A DNA stretch of 64,000 nucleotides from GCA-020345945 sp964596985 (GCA_964596985.1 CAZQWG010000003.1:186001-250000); one strand, 5' to 3'; shown: positions 15,948 to 24,470, counted from the stretch's first letter. Notes: a model not told the origin generated them from the sequence alone. A program made the numbers and translations.

Positions 15948-16358
15948 GTGGAACTGGCAGTCGAGTTAGAACCACTGTTCCGCATGCTGCTCGCCGCACT
16001 CATCGGATTCGTCATCGGATTAGAGCGAGAGTCAGCCGGTCAAACTGCTGGCGTACGTACCCATGCCCTGGCTTCCCTAGGCTCTGCGATGTTTGCCTTG
16101 GTCTCTGCCTACGCCTTTCCCGGAGCGGATAAGACTAGGATCGCTGCAGGGGTGGTCACTGGGCTTGGTTTCCTCGGTGCAGGGATGATCCTCAAGGAGA
16201 GGGGACAAGAAGTCCACGGATTAACAACCGCTGCAGGTATCTGGGCTGTAGGGGCTGTTGGGTTAGCCATCGGATCTGGAATGTATTCAGTAGGGATAAT
16301 CGGTGGGCTGCTTACAATCCTGATTCTCGCTTCCAAGAGGATTCTGAAGACCAATTAA
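15948..16358 (+). CDS. MgtC/SapB family membrane protein
   Basis: A 136-residue inner-membrane protein with four hydrophobic segments. Signatures: LLAALIGFVIGLERESAGQT near residues 15-34 followed by AGVRTHALASLGSAMFAL, then GVVTGLGFLGAGMILKERGQ and GLTTAAGIWAVGAVGLAIG. These are the conserved MgtC N-terminal domain motifs. Bacterial members are linked to magnesium limitation and ATP synthase control; the archaeal function is unknown. GTG start; the cytoplasmic ACT-like tail of some homologues is missing. Confidence 0.88.
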   Translation: MELAVELEPLFRMLLAALIGFVIGLERESAGQTAGVRTHALASLGSAMFALVSAYAFPGADKTRIAAGVVTGLGFLGAGMILKERGQEVHGLTTAAGIWAVGAVGLAIGSGMYSVGIIGGLLTILILASKRILKTN

Positions 16359-16515
16359 GAATAATCTGCGAAGTGAATACGTTACCGGTAGACCATCCTG
16401 GTCAGGGCATCGGTATCAGGGATCAAACGTCCTACTCGCAATCATGGTTGGCACCTGGGACTGCTGGTAACCGCTTCGCGCACAAACCTGTTCTCTTATT
16501 TGTCAAGCGTGTTCG

Positions 16516-16935
16516 CTAGACGAATTGGACTTCGACCTCTCTCACGTATTTGAAGTCGGAGTCTGATGTCAAGAAGACGTCACAATACTTCTCGGCTAGC
16601 GCAAGGTGGACGCCATCGTACAACGAGAAGAACGTTTTTCCCGGTCTGTTGAAGTACTTCTTCTTCAGTTCTGCGCTTCGATGAGAGATCGCGGTTGGGA
16701 TCTCCCCGACTATCGTGAGGTTGGGGATCGCCTCAATAAACGTTCGCGCCTTCACCGCTTCCTCGTCGAGTCCACTGGAGAGGAAGGCGTAGACTATCTC
16801 CGCGATCACGATCGTATCCGTATAGCCGGAATGTTCCCCGTCCCTTACCCCTGTCAGCCATTTGACGACCTTACCGTAGTTCTCCTCTCTCTTCAAGACC
16901 TTGAGAAACGCGCTGCTGTCGAAGAATACCCTCAC
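16516..16935 (-). CDS. vapC: PIN-domain ribonuclease toxin (VapC)
   Basis: A 139-residue PIN domain with all metal-binding acidic residues: Asp in VFFDSSAFLKV, Glu in VIAEIVYAF, Asp in FFSLYDGVHLAL and Asp in TSDSDFKYV. The start codon overlaps the end of the upstream AbrB-type gene (ATGA), so both are coupled. Expected to be an RNA endonuclease controlled by VapB. The frame ends close to a 150-base gap after the MgtC gene, which is convergent. Confidence 0.9.
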   Translation of the reverse strand: MRVFFDSSAFLKVLKREENYGKVVKWLTGVRDGEHSGYTDTIVIAEIVYAFLSSGLDEEAVKARTFIEAIPNLTIVGEIPTAISHRSAELKKKYFNRPGKTFFSLYDGVHLALAEKYCDVFLTSDSDFKYVREVEVQFV

Positions 16936-17150
16936 TCTACGTCAGCCTCGGCCTCGATCTCTTCGATGCTCGGAAGCTTCTTCCCTAGGCCTACAAGTTC
17001 TTGGATCGGGTCCTCTGGCATAGGAATGAGCTCTAATCTATTCCCGACCTCTATCAACGCTACCCTCATTCCCTTTCTCAGACACCTGTCCCTGCGGATT
17101 CTGGCCGGGATCGTGACCTGCCCCTTCTCATTCAAGGTTACGATCTCCAA
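16932..17150 (-). CDS. vapB: AbrB-type antitoxin (VapB)
   Basis: A 72-residue antitoxin with EIVTLNEKGQVTIPARIRRD as the AbrB swapped-hairpin start and GMRVALIEVGNRLELIPMPE as the second half; the tail (LPSIEEIEAEADVE) is acidic and should bind the PIN protein. TTG start with AGGGG nine bases upstream and a TATA-like TTAAATACT further upstream. Overlaps the toxin gene by four bases. Confidence 0.87.
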   Translation of the reverse strand: MEIVTLNEKGQVTIPARIRRDRCLRKGMRVALIEVGNRLELIPMPEDPIQELVGLGKKLPSIEEIEAEADVE

Positions 17151-17379
17151 TTTTATCCCCTAAAACAGTATTTAATCATACGATTTAAAAAATCCTCCTA
17201 CTCGAGGATTAGCCGGCTACAGGAAAACATCTCCCCACATGAGATCCGAACATGAACCTGACATAGTTAATTATTCCTGAGAAGCCTCCAAAAGACATCT
17301 CATCATGAGACTGGGTGTCGGGAGGAGTCATGGATCCCAATAAAGCTTGCAGATTTCGCAAGGTACGCTTGCAGAGATC

Positions 17380-17940
17380 CTAATCTTGATATGACCCGAA
17401 TATGTGCAACCTGTTATCCATCTTGAAGTACCACTTTAACATCTCTACAAACCAAGGGGTGAGCATCTCAGGTTTCTCATTTACTATTCTCTTCAATTCA
17501 TCCATTTCAAAGAATTCTATTCTTGATACTTCCTCGTTTGGTTTGATCACTCCGTCATAGTTGCATCTGAAGAGTCTGCATATCATATAGTCGTTAGGCC
17601 CGTAGGGCATACGAAAATGGAGGATTGGCATTATCTTTACACCGGTTATCCCTAGTTCTTCCTCCAATTCTCTAAGTGCTGTTGCTTCGTAGTTCTCTCC
17701 GAATGCGACCTGTCCTGAGAGTGAGCAGTCATACGTATCGGGATACTTGTCTTTGATGGGAGAACGCAGCTGAACAAGCAATCCTCCTCTGCTATTGAAG
17801 ATAAAGACATGTACTCCCCTGTGCCAGAGGGTAGAAGAATGCACAACCCTCCTATCTTCTCCCCTTATCAGATTGTCATTCTCATCTACAACGGAGAGCA
17901 ACTCTTTCAATCTGACCACCGAAGATCTATACTCACTCAT
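17380..17940 (-). CDS. Nudix hydrolase, YfcD/IPP-isomerase-like
   Basis: A 186-residue Nudix protein. The Nudix box is GQVAFGENYEATALRELEEE followed by LGI, near residues 79-101, matching G-x5-E-x7-R-E-x-x-E-E-x-G. The segment WHRGVHVFIFNSRGGLLVQL before it is typical of the YfcD and isopentenyl-diphosphate isomerase branch, but the isomerase Cys and Glu residues were not identified, so a nucleotide diphosphate hydrolase role is more likely. It is the second gene of a two-gene Nudix operon, 12 bases after the other. Confidence 0.85.
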   Translation of the reverse strand: MSEYRSSVVRLKELLSVVDENDNLIRGEDRRVVHSSTLWHRGVHVFIFNSRGGLLVQLRSPIKDKYPDTYDCSLSGQVAFGENYEATALRELEEELGITGVKIMPILHFRMPYGPNDYMICRLFRCNYDGVIKPNEEVSRIEFFEMDELKRIVNEKPEMLTPWFVEMLKWYFKMDNRLHIFGSYQD

Positions 17941-17952
17941 ATCCTTGCAGAG

Positions 17953-18351
17953 CTAGCTGGAGAAGGCGTCCTGCAGAATCTTCTTATGATCGAAGGCGAG
18001 TTCCGATGGGATCTTATCAAAGAATTTTACACCTTTGGTCTCTTCGCCTGCGATCAATTCACCGCCGATCTGTTTTGCTATGACAGCAATGCTGATAACG
18101 TGTCCTCGTGGGTCTCTTTCAGGATCAGAATATACTCCGACTAATCTCTCTACCCTGACCTTGAGTCCGGTCTCTTCCTCCGCCTCTCTAAGAGCAGTCT
18201 GTTCAACTGTCTCTCCATACTCAATGCTACCCCCGGGAAGGGCCCAATAGTCGGTAAAAGGGGGATGCCTTCGTTTGACGAGAACTATCTGACCTTTCTC
18301 GTCGGTGATTACGACATCAACAGCTAGGACTGGGAATTTATTGTCAGACAT
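17953..18351 (-). CDS. Nudix hydrolase, ADP-ribose pyrophosphatase-like
   Basis: A 132-residue compact Nudix domain with the box GGSIEYGETVEQTALREAEE followed by ETGL, near residues 40-63. The N-terminal VLAVDVVITDEKGQIVLVKR and PPFTDYWALPGG are the usual strands and the loop before the box. Such small enzymes hydrolyse ADP-ribose, dinucleotides or damaged nucleotides. Substrate cannot be told. First gene of the pair; ATG start. Confidence 0.87.
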   Translation of the reverse strand: MSDNKFPVLAVDVVITDEKGQIVLVKRRHPPFTDYWALPGGSIEYGETVEQTALREAEEETGLKVRVERLVGVYSDPERDPRGHVISIAVIAKQIGGELIAGEETKGVKFFDKIPSELAFDHKKILQDAFSS

Positions 18352-18571
18352 TCTGGTCGCATGTCCTAGTGTGGGTGTACTTGGAAGAAGCAGTCAACTC
18401 TCCCTTGCTGGTTAGTCTTCCAATCTTTTGAACCCCTATATTACGGCTTGCTCTCGTACATTCTCATCGTGTTATTCCGTATTCAGAAGAAACAACCTGC
18501 AGTCGAGTTGCCTCTGCCTTCCTTCTTCCTGTCGTATTATTCTCCCCAGGAAGCAGATGATAATTTCACAG

Positions 18572-19132
18572 TTATGACTCCGCGTCCAGAAGCTCCTTTG
18601 TCATCGTTACTTCGTCGAGGTATTCCCCGTCCTTGAAGAGGGCTTTCGGGATTCTTCCCGTCTCCTTGAATCCTAATCCCTCATAGAGGTGATAGGCTAC
18701 CTTGTTCGTGGAGAACAGCTTGAGGACTAGTATCCTGAGGTCCATCTCGTCAGCCTGCGCTAACAATCTTCTGAGCATCGCGGTTCCTATCCCAATACCC
18801 CGGTATTCCTCCTTGATCCCGACGCCGACTTCGCCGACGTGGCTCCACCAACTCTTCTTCTTCTTTAACCCGCAAGTACCCACAACTCTCCCATCCGCCT
18901 CGGCGACCAAGGAGTAACCCTCCCCCTTCTCTAAGACGACGAAAAGCTTCGCAAGCCAGTCTGCCTCTTCCTCCCTGGTGATCCTCTTGTTTCGTCCGAT
19001 CATCGCGCCCTCATCGACCAGTGAATTGAGAAGCTCCATGAGGTCATCTAGATCTTCCCATCTAGGAGTCCTTACGGTGACTTCTTTCCCATCTTTCGCC
19101 TTGAATCGTTCCAAGATTCTACCTGTCTTCAA
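18572..19132 (-). CDS. GNAT family N-acetyltransferase
   Basis: A 186-residue acetyltransferase. The acetyl-CoA loop is VGVGIKEEYRGIGIGTAMLR, with R-G-x-G-x-G/A, near residues 102-121; earlier strands SLVAEADGRVVGTCGLKKKK and the late motif AYHLYEGLGFKETGRIPKAL are standard for the RimI/PhnO-like branch. It may acetylate a small amine or a protein amino group. Single gene with a 424-base upstream gap. ATG start. Confidence 0.85.
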   Translation of the reverse strand: MKTGRILERFKAKDGKEVTVRTPRWEDLDDLMELLNSLVDEGAMIGRNKRITREEEADWLAKLFVVLEKGEGYSLVAEADGRVVGTCGLKKKKSWWSHVGEVGVGIKEEYRGIGIGTAMLRRLLAQADEMDLRILVLKLFSTNKVAYHLYEGLGFKETGRIPKALFKDGEYLDEVTMTKELLDAES

Positions 19133-19556
19133 TTCTTCTAGCCCTCTCCAGATAGCCTACTCCCGAGCTGAATCCATGCCTGCCCGGAAGGATCAGGCAA
19201 GCTCGTGGATAAGTGGCGTACAGAAGCCGTTGACAGGCATGGAGGACAATACAGAATCAGCAGGCCCCCTCCAATCCGTCACGGTATTACACCACTCTTG
19301 GTATCCCTACTCGCCGATTTGGTGTATTAAGACTTTCCTGTGAACAAGATTACCCTTTTCTATGCCTACTTGTCACACTTTAAGGTACAGACTTGGCGAT
19401 GCCTTTTCAGCTAATACCGCTTAATACTGGCAGCAAATGCCGCAGTAGATATTGCCCAGGGTCTCGAGTGCTCAATAAACCTCAGGGAATAGACGTAGCG
19501 ATCCCGACTGGGAAATGAAGATCGACTGGATCTATTCCCCCACTTTCCTCTCTCTA
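19133..19556. other. Intergenic stretch without a recognised gene
   Basis: This 424-base gap separates the ends of two leftward units. CATGCCTG at 19175-19182 is repeated in inverted form as CAGGCATG at 19234-19241, giving a possible 8-bp stem with a 51-base loop. No frame with a recognisable protein was found. The part next to 19132 must contain the acetyltransferase promoter. Confidence 0.4.
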
Positions 19557-20609
19557 TTACGCCCGCCAGACCCTCCTGAATACCCTCATGAAGTTCTCTC
19601 CGAGAACCTTCTTTATCTCAGAGGTGGAGTGGCCTCTTTTGTTGAGTCCTTTCGATATGTTGGCTTTCCACTTGGTCGGGCTGTCCAATTCTTCTATGCG
19701 GTAGGAGCCTTTCCCAGGTACGAAGGCATTGTATGGCGGCTCCAACTCAGGCCAGTTCCTCCGGACCCCTGCCCGACTCGCCCTCCACATCCTTCTCTGC
19801 AAGTCGACGTCGGGGTGAGGGGGCCACTGCGGCGCTGAATAGTCGAGGCCTATCCCGACGTGGTCGGCTCCGACTAGGTCGATCACATGCTCTATGTGGT
19901 CCAGGAAGTCGTCCATGGTGGGGGGTCTCTCCTGATTCAGTATCGAGGGGAACATCACTATCCCTTGGACTCCTCCCTTCTCAGCCAACGCCTTGATCAG
20001 CTCGTCGTCTTTGTTCCTTACGTGATCGCAGAGGGAGCGGCAGTTTGAATGGGAGAAGACCACCGGGTCCTTGGACATCTCTATGGCTTCCATTGTGCTT
20101 CTCGGGCCGACGTGGGATAGGTCTACGAGCGTGCCTAGCCTGTTCATCTCCTCCAAGACTTCGACGCCGAACTTGCTTAACCCGCTGTTCGTCCTTTCAC
20201 CACATCCGTCACCGACCAGGTTCCTCCTCTGATAAGTCAGCTGAATGATCTTGACGCCCATGGAGTGGAGGCCGTAGAGGAAGGATAGGTCGTCGGGGGA
20301 ATAGCTTGTCACTAAGGGTAGGTGCTGCAGACCAAGTATCACGGCGAGCTTGCCTTCCTGCTTCGCCTTTTCGATCTCAGAGGTTGTGGTAGCTACTATG
20401 GCGTTTTGCGCCTCGTCGCACATTCTACGGAATTTCGATATCTCTTTGACTATCCCATCGAAGTCTGCGTTCAGATAGGCAATAGTCTCGTTTATAGCGG
20501 TCACACCGCCTTTCACGAACTCTTCGATCAATTCCTTACCGAAGGGATGATAGGCCCACGTACACTCAAGAGCCTGAACAAATGTCGCATCCTCAAATTC
20601 CCGCATCAA
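19557..20609 (-). CDS. Membrane dipeptidase-like protein (peptidase family M19), divergent metal site
   Basis: A 350-residue amidohydrolase-fold protein of the renal-dipeptidase type. Recognisable blocks: GVKIIQLTYQRRNLVGDGCG, SGLSKFGVEVLEEMNRLGTL with VDLSHVGPRST, VVFSHSNCRSL, and DHVGIGLDYSAPQWPPHP. The two His zinc ligands of LSH and FSH and the late Asp are present. The N-terminal His-x-Asp is absent (VQALECTWAYHP) and the bridging Glu is replaced by Gln (LGLQHLPL). I recall a subgroup of M19-like proteins with this pattern, so the metal centre is probably altered rather than the gene broken. Hydrolysis of dipeptides or N-acyl amino acids is plausible but unproven. Confidence 0.8.
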   Translation of the reverse strand: MMREFEDATFVQALECTWAYHPFGKELIEEFVKGGVTAINETIAYLNADFDGIVKEISKFRRMCDEAQNAIVATTTSEIEKAKQEGKLAVILGLQHLPLVTSYSPDDLSFLYGLHSMGVKIIQLTYQRRNLVGDGCGERTNSGLSKFGVEVLEEMNRLGTLVDLSHVGPRSTMEAIEMSKDPVVFSHSNCRSLCDHVRNKDDELIKALAEKGGVQGIVMFPSILNQERPPTMDDFLDHIEHVIDLVGADHVGIGLDYSAPQWPPHPDVDLQRRMWRASRAGVRRNWPELEPPYNAFVPGKGSYRIEELDSPTKWKANISKGLNKRGHSTSEIKKVLGENFMRVFRRVWRA

Positions 20610-20811
20610 AAGTATCCACCTGACTTCGAGGACATAGGCACCCCGTATTTAACATTCATCCTGCACTCGCAAAATGATTGCCCGATTGAGCGTAAGGTGA
20701 TGCCGGAGAACCCTGAAACCATCGTCCTACTCATAGGTCACAGAGACCCCGTGTACGACGTTTTCTGAAGAACCCTTTAGGAATGTACTCTCCCGCTCAG
20801 AAAATACGTGC

Positions 20812-21099
20812 TTAGCTCTGCGCCGCGCTGTGAAATTCTCCTCCGCCGAGTGGGGGTATCAGCACTATCTTGTCGAGGCAGGGGTCGAACCTGTGAATCA
20901 TCCTTCTTCCCTTCGGTTCCTCGCTGAAGGCAATCCATCCCTTAGCTACGTACCTCTCGAAGCTCTCCCGGGCTCGGGAGATCTGCTCCAGGTCGTCTCT
21001 ACTCCAGGAGACCCTAAGGCTGGAGGAGAGTTCTGTCTCATCTGTCAGCGGCGTCGCGACCTTAAAGGCAAGTAGTTCACCCAAGGCTTCAGCTTCCAC
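20812..21099 (-). CDS. Small conserved protein beside AOR genes
   Basis: A roughly 95-residue protein of unknown function. The core is RVSWSRDDLEQISRARESFE, then RYVAKGWIAFSEEPKGRRMI and HRFDPCLDKIVLIPPLGGG. The same plan (a W-x-S-x-D strand, a helix, Gly-Trp-aromatic-Ala, Arg-Arg, Phe-x-Pro, and a Gly-Gly end) is seen in the small gene at 41101, which also lies next to an AOR gene. The start is uncertain: GTG used here; the frame is open to an ATG at 21189 that would overlap the ferredoxin start. The gene is divergent from the ferredoxin-AOR pair. Confidence 0.6.
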   Translation of the reverse strand: MEAEALGELLAFKVATPLTDETELSSSLRVSWSRDDLEQISRARESFERYVAKGWIAFSEEPKGRRMIHRFDPCLDKIVLIPPLGGGEFHSAAQS

Positions 21100-21187
21100 C
21101 CACCAGCACGGACAGGTGGTAAGGTTTGAAAACCGTAATATAGCATTTACCACTGAGGAATCTTTGGTGAACTTGTTGGACAATCCC

Positions 21188-21709
21188 ATGCAGGTATATG
21201 TTCGTCACACACTTCCAGGTTGCAGCGGCTGCAGGATCTGTGAAAGGATGTGCGCGATGAGGCACGAGGGGAAGGCGAATCCTGCCTATTCCCGGATCAA
21301 GATATACCAGTTCTACCCCGGCCCCCTCGACATCGCCATCGTCTGCCAGTACTGCACAGACCGTCCTTGCGTCGCAGCATGCCCGACCGAAGCCCTCACT
21401 TATGATGGCGAGAATTTCTTGATGAAGATGGATGAAGACCTATGCACCGGTTGTGAACTATGCAACAAGGCATGCGTAGATCATGGAAGGGGGGGTTGCA
21501 TAACCTTCCATCCGAGAACCGGCAAAGCCCAGGTCTGCGACCTCTGCGGCGGAGACCCCGAGTGCGCAAGATACTGTCCCTCGGACACCCTCCACTTCCT
21601 GCAGTTGTCAAGGTTCCCTGAGCGGCTTGCCAAGCCCCCGGAACTGATAGCAAGCAGGGTAGCCGATCAGATGTACCCGGTCAAAAAGAAGGCGATCCAG
21701 GAGGACTGA
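21188..21709 (+). CDS. 4Fe-4S ferredoxin-type electron carrier of the AOR pair
   Basis: A 173-residue iron-sulfur protein of the kind that accompanies tungsten oxidoreductases (similar to DmsB/HycB-type subunits). Cys groups: GCSGCRICERMCAMRHEG, IVCQYCTDRPCVAACPTEAL, CTGCELCNKACVDHG and VCDLCGGDPECARYCPSDTL, enough for four [4Fe-4S] clusters. The ATG is chosen because MQVYVRHTLPGCSGC is a typical start; an upstream GTG at 21116 would add 24 unusual residues. Two bases separate it from the AOR gene, so they form an operon; electrons from aldehyde oxidation should pass to this protein. Confidence 0.88.
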   Translation: MQVYVRHTLPGCSGCRICERMCAMRHEGKANPAYSRIKIYQFYPGPLDIAIVCQYCTDRPCVAACPTEALTYDGENFLMKMDEDLCTGCELCNKACVDHGRGGCITFHPRTGKAQVCDLCGGDPECARYCPSDTLHFLQLSRFPERLAKPPELIASRVADQMYPVKKKAIQED

Positions 21710-21711
21710 CC

Positions 21712-23541
21712 ATGGTAGGTGGGTATACGGGAAAGATCCTGAACATCAATCTGACAGACAGCTCCGTCGAGAAGACCGCGCTGAACTACGACGACGCGAG
21801 AAGTTTCATCGGCGGTAGGGGGCTGATGAACAAGCTCCTCTGGGACCGGTTCAAACCTGGTACAGGGCCGTTCAGCGAGGGGAACCTGCTCATGATCTTC
21901 ACAGGACCTTTAACAGGGGTACTGACAGGGAATAGGACGATTATCCGTTTCAAATCCCCGCTTACGGCAACCAAGACCGGCGTGAACCTCATGGGGCACA
22001 CCGCGACCGGCGGCAACTTCGCTCCAGAATTGAAGTTTGCAGGATACGACGGAATCATCGTCGAAGGGAAGGCGGAGAACCCTGTCTACCTCTACGTCAA
22101 CGATGGGGACGTCGAGATACGCGACGCCCGCCACCTCTGGGGTAAGACAACCTTCGCCACCGAGGTCAAGATAAAGGAAGAGACATCCCCCTTCACCCGC
22201 GTGCTCTCAATCGGCCCTGCAGGAGAGAACCTGGTTCGATACGCCTCAATAAACCAGGAATATTTCTACACCGGCGCCCGCTGCGGGGGAGGTGCTGTCA
22301 TGGGTTCAAAGAACCTGAAGGCGGTGGCTGCGAGAGGAACCCAAGACATACCCTTGGATAACCCTGAGGAATGCCTTGAACTCGAGAAAGAGGCGATCAA
22401 GATGATCACCTCGGACCCCACGACAACCTATGCCCGAAAACGGTGGGGTTCGACTATCGCAAACATCTCCTCCAGCGACTCCTCGACCGGTCCGCTGAAG
22501 AACTGGCGGGAGTCCTATTGGGAGGACGATATCGAGAAGGGTGGGCCGCTACAGTTTGAGAGTCGCTGCCGCGTCAAGAACAGAGGGTGCTATGCCTGCC
22601 CGATGCCCTGCAACCAGCTCGGGGTGATCAGGGAGGGTCCCTGGGCTGGGACATTCGATATCCCCGACTACGACTCCACCGATCTCCTACACCCGAATTG
22701 CATGATCACGGACCATAACGGCGTCTACGCGCTGAGCTCATACCTCGACGCCTCTGGGCTTGACTCGATATCTACGGGAAACACCCTATCCTGGGCCATG
22801 GAGTGCTATGAGAAAGGAATCTTGACAAAGGAAGACCTCGACGGGGTCGACCTAACCTGGGGTAATGTCCCAGCCATGTTCGAGATGGTCAATAAGATCC
22901 GCCGCAGGGAAGGAATAGGGGACCTCCTCGCCGAGGGAATAAGGATAGCCTCCGAGAAGATCGGAAAGGGATCGGAGAAATTCGCGATGCACTGTAAGGG
23001 TGTCGAATGGGGTGTCGGCGGAGCTGGAAACAACAGAGACTCAAGAGAGACCTTCTGCTATGTCATGTCCGACCACGGGGGAGCCCACCTCTATGGGACA
23101 ACGGTTGAGGGTCAGAACAGGTTTGCGGTAAGCGACAGCCTGACCGTCTGCATACGCAACGTACGCGATCTTTCACTTGAGATCATCGCGAAGGCACTGA
23201 AAGCCGCGACCGGCTGGGATCTGATTTCAAGCCAAGAGGAGTGGGACAAGTTCGCTGACCGCGTGCTGATACTGGAGAGGGCGTGGAACATAAGGGAGGG
23301 GCTGAGGCCCGACCGAGACGACAACCTGCCCGACCGAGTGTTCGAAGAGCCGCTCACCCTCGGACCAAAGGCTGGAACACCGGCAGCCCTCTACGACCGA
23401 GAACAGTTCGAGAAGGACAAACAGGAATGGTACAGCGCTCGGGGATGTGACGAACACGGCGTCCCTACTAAAGAGACGCTGAGAAACCTCGGCCTCGACT
23501 TCACCATCCCGCAGCTGGAGGGAATCGTGGCGGTAGACTAG
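21712..23541 (+). CDS. aor: Tungsten-dependent aldehyde ferredoxin oxidoreductase (AOR family)
   Basis: A 609-residue AOR-family enzyme that oxidises an aldehyde to a carboxylic acid with a tungstopterin cofactor and a [4Fe-4S] cluster. The N-terminal domain (GYTGKILNINLTDSSVEKTA, FIGGRGLMNKLLWDRF) and the pterin-binding GPAGENLVRYASINQE, plus GAVMGSKNLKAVA, are standard. The cluster cysteines are in CYACPMPCNQ near residues 297-306 and in SLTVCIRNVRD near residue 478. Length equals that of Pyrococcus AOR. It follows its ferredoxin-like partner. Substrate specificity (AOR, FOR, GAPOR or WOR types) cannot be fixed by eye. Confidence 0.93.
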   Translation: MVGGYTGKILNINLTDSSVEKTALNYDDARSFIGGRGLMNKLLWDRFKPGTGPFSEGNLLMIFTGPLTGVLTGNRTIIRFKSPLTATKTGVNLMGHTATGGNFAPELKFAGYDGIIVEGKAENPVYLYVNDGDVEIRDARHLWGKTTFATEVKIKEETSPFTRVLSIGPAGENLVRYASINQEYFYTGARCGGGAVMGSKNLKAVAARGTQDIPLDNPEECLELEKEAIKMITSDPTTTYARKRWGSTIANISSSDSSTGPLKNWRESYWEDDIEKGGPLQFESRCRVKNRGCYACPMPCNQLGVIREGPWAGTFDIPDYDSTDLLHPNCMITDHNGVYALSSYLDASGLDSISTGNTLSWAMECYEKGILTKEDLDGVDLTWGNVPAMFEMVNKIRRREGIGDLLAEGIRIASEKIGKGSEKFAMHCKGVEWGVGGAGNNRDSRETFCYVMSDHGGAHLYGTTVEGQNRFAVSDSLTVCIRNVRDLSLEIIAKALKAATGWDLISSQEEWDKFADRVLILERAWNIREGLRPDRDDNLPDRVFEEPLTLGPKAGTPAALYDREQFEKDKQEWYSARGCDEHGVPTKETLRNLGLDFTIPQLEGIVAVD

Positions 23542-23699
23542 CAAAATTACGTGGTATGGGGCACGTACTAATCCCGGGAATCTTGTTAAGAGCCGTGGCG
23601 AGGGCTGCTGAATCTGCAGTGTCTCTGTTGTGTTCAGGGCGGCATTCGGCGGTTCTGGCTGGTCAGGGTCTTCTCTCTAATCCGAACCGGGAGTTATAC

Positions 23700-23745
23700 G
23701 TAAATACTTAAATAATTATTATCTTAGTGTTCGGCTGGGGTTGCC
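23700..23745 (+). promoter_or_regulatory. Promoter region of the RHH-retropepsin pair
   Basis: AT-rich GTAAATACTTAAATAATTAT (about 23700-23719) just before the RHH gene is a likely TATA/BRE region. The start codon is TTG at 23746. No clear operator repeat was found, apart from the AT-rich tract itself. Confidence 0.4.
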
Positions 23746-24081
23746 TTGGGAAACCTAACCATTGTGCTGGACGATGATGTGGAGGAGGGGCTGAGGCGCA
23801 TCTCCGCGGAGCTCTACGGCTCCAGGAGGGGGAGTCTCTCCGCGTGTGTAGAAGAGGCGTTAAAGCACTGGATGCTTGAAGTGAGGAAGAGAACTATCCC
23901 TGTTAGAAAAGAGAAGTATGTGGCTAGAAAGGATGGTAGAGAAGTTGCTCGGGCCGACAGTCTTGGGGAGCTTGGGAAGATGCTGAGAGAGATGAAACTG
24001 GACCCACGGACTGTAGAGATTCTCTCAACCGTTCCACTGGAAGAGACTGGCAGGGCAGGCTTGAGGGCTAAGGCAAGATGA
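23746..24081 (+). CDS. RHH DNA-binding protein with DUF5678-like C-terminal part
   Basis: A 111-residue protein. Residues 1-45 (GNLTIVLDDDVEEGLRRISA, then SRRGSLSACVEEALKHWM) have the strand-helix-helix order of CopG/MetJ-type dimeric DNA-binding proteins. Residues about 60-100 (KYVARKDGREVARADSLGEL, then KLDPRTVEILSTVP) fit the DUF5678 pattern of a strand, a turn, a helix and a closing strand with Val-Pro. TTG start. It overlaps the retropepsin-like gene by four bases (ATGA). The design, DNA-binding domain plus a small folded domain encoded with an enzyme, is that of an antitoxin or an antitoxin-like repressor. Confidence 0.75.
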   Translation: MGNLTIVLDDDVEEGLRRISAELYGSRRGSLSACVEEALKHWMLEVRKRTIPVRKEKYVARKDGREVARADSLGELGKMLREMKLDPRTVEILSTVPLEETGRAGLRAKAR

Positions 24082-24470
24082 GCTGGGACTTCCTAGACCT
24101 GACGCCCGTATTGGGAATCAGGGTTGCCAACCCTCTTCTAGAGGTTATGTACCCCCAGAAAGGGGAGCTTGAAGCTACACTAGATACCGGCTATGAGGGC
24201 TTCTTGCTGGTTCCCTATGTGCTCTTCGAGAGGCTGAGACTCGGCGAGCTTAAACCGGTGAGAAGGGTTCTCCTTACGGCAGACCATCGGGGGATAGAAA
24301 CCGTAGGGGCATATGGCACGGTGGTCTGTCCTGCTGTGAATCACAGTATTGATGGACTGATTGAGACCAATGCCGAAATGGAAGAGGTACTCGTCGGCAT
24401 GAAAGGCATTGACGGACTGTTGGCTGCAGTAAATACCTGTAAGAAATTGACATGGGTAACCAAGTGCTAA
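24078..24470 (+). CDS. Retropepsin-like (clan AA) aspartic protease, second copy
   Basis: A 130-residue protein with the catalytic motif ATLDTGYEGFLLVP near residues 37-50 and the second signature EEVLVGMKGIDGLLAAVNTC near 101-120, in the same order and spacing as the protease at 734. The Asp-Thr-Gly triad is intact; Gly-Tyr replaces the usual Gly-Ala, a form common in archaeal and cyanobacterial homologues. It is translationally coupled to the RHH gene. Overall similarity to the first copy is low outside the motifs, so the two modules are distant relatives, not a recent duplication. Confidence 0.8.
   Translation: MSWDFLDLTPVLGIRVANPLLEVMYPQKGELEATLDTGYEGFLLVPYVLFERLRLGELKPVRRVLLTADHRGIETVGAYGTVVCPAVNHSIDGLIETNAEMEEVLVGMKGIDGLLAAVNTCKKLTWVTKC

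Noticed and set aside
19175..19241. CATGCCTG/CAGGCATG inverted repeat as a structured RNA
   Set aside because: Single 8-bp stem with a 51-base loop and no promoter or further pairing; could be chance.
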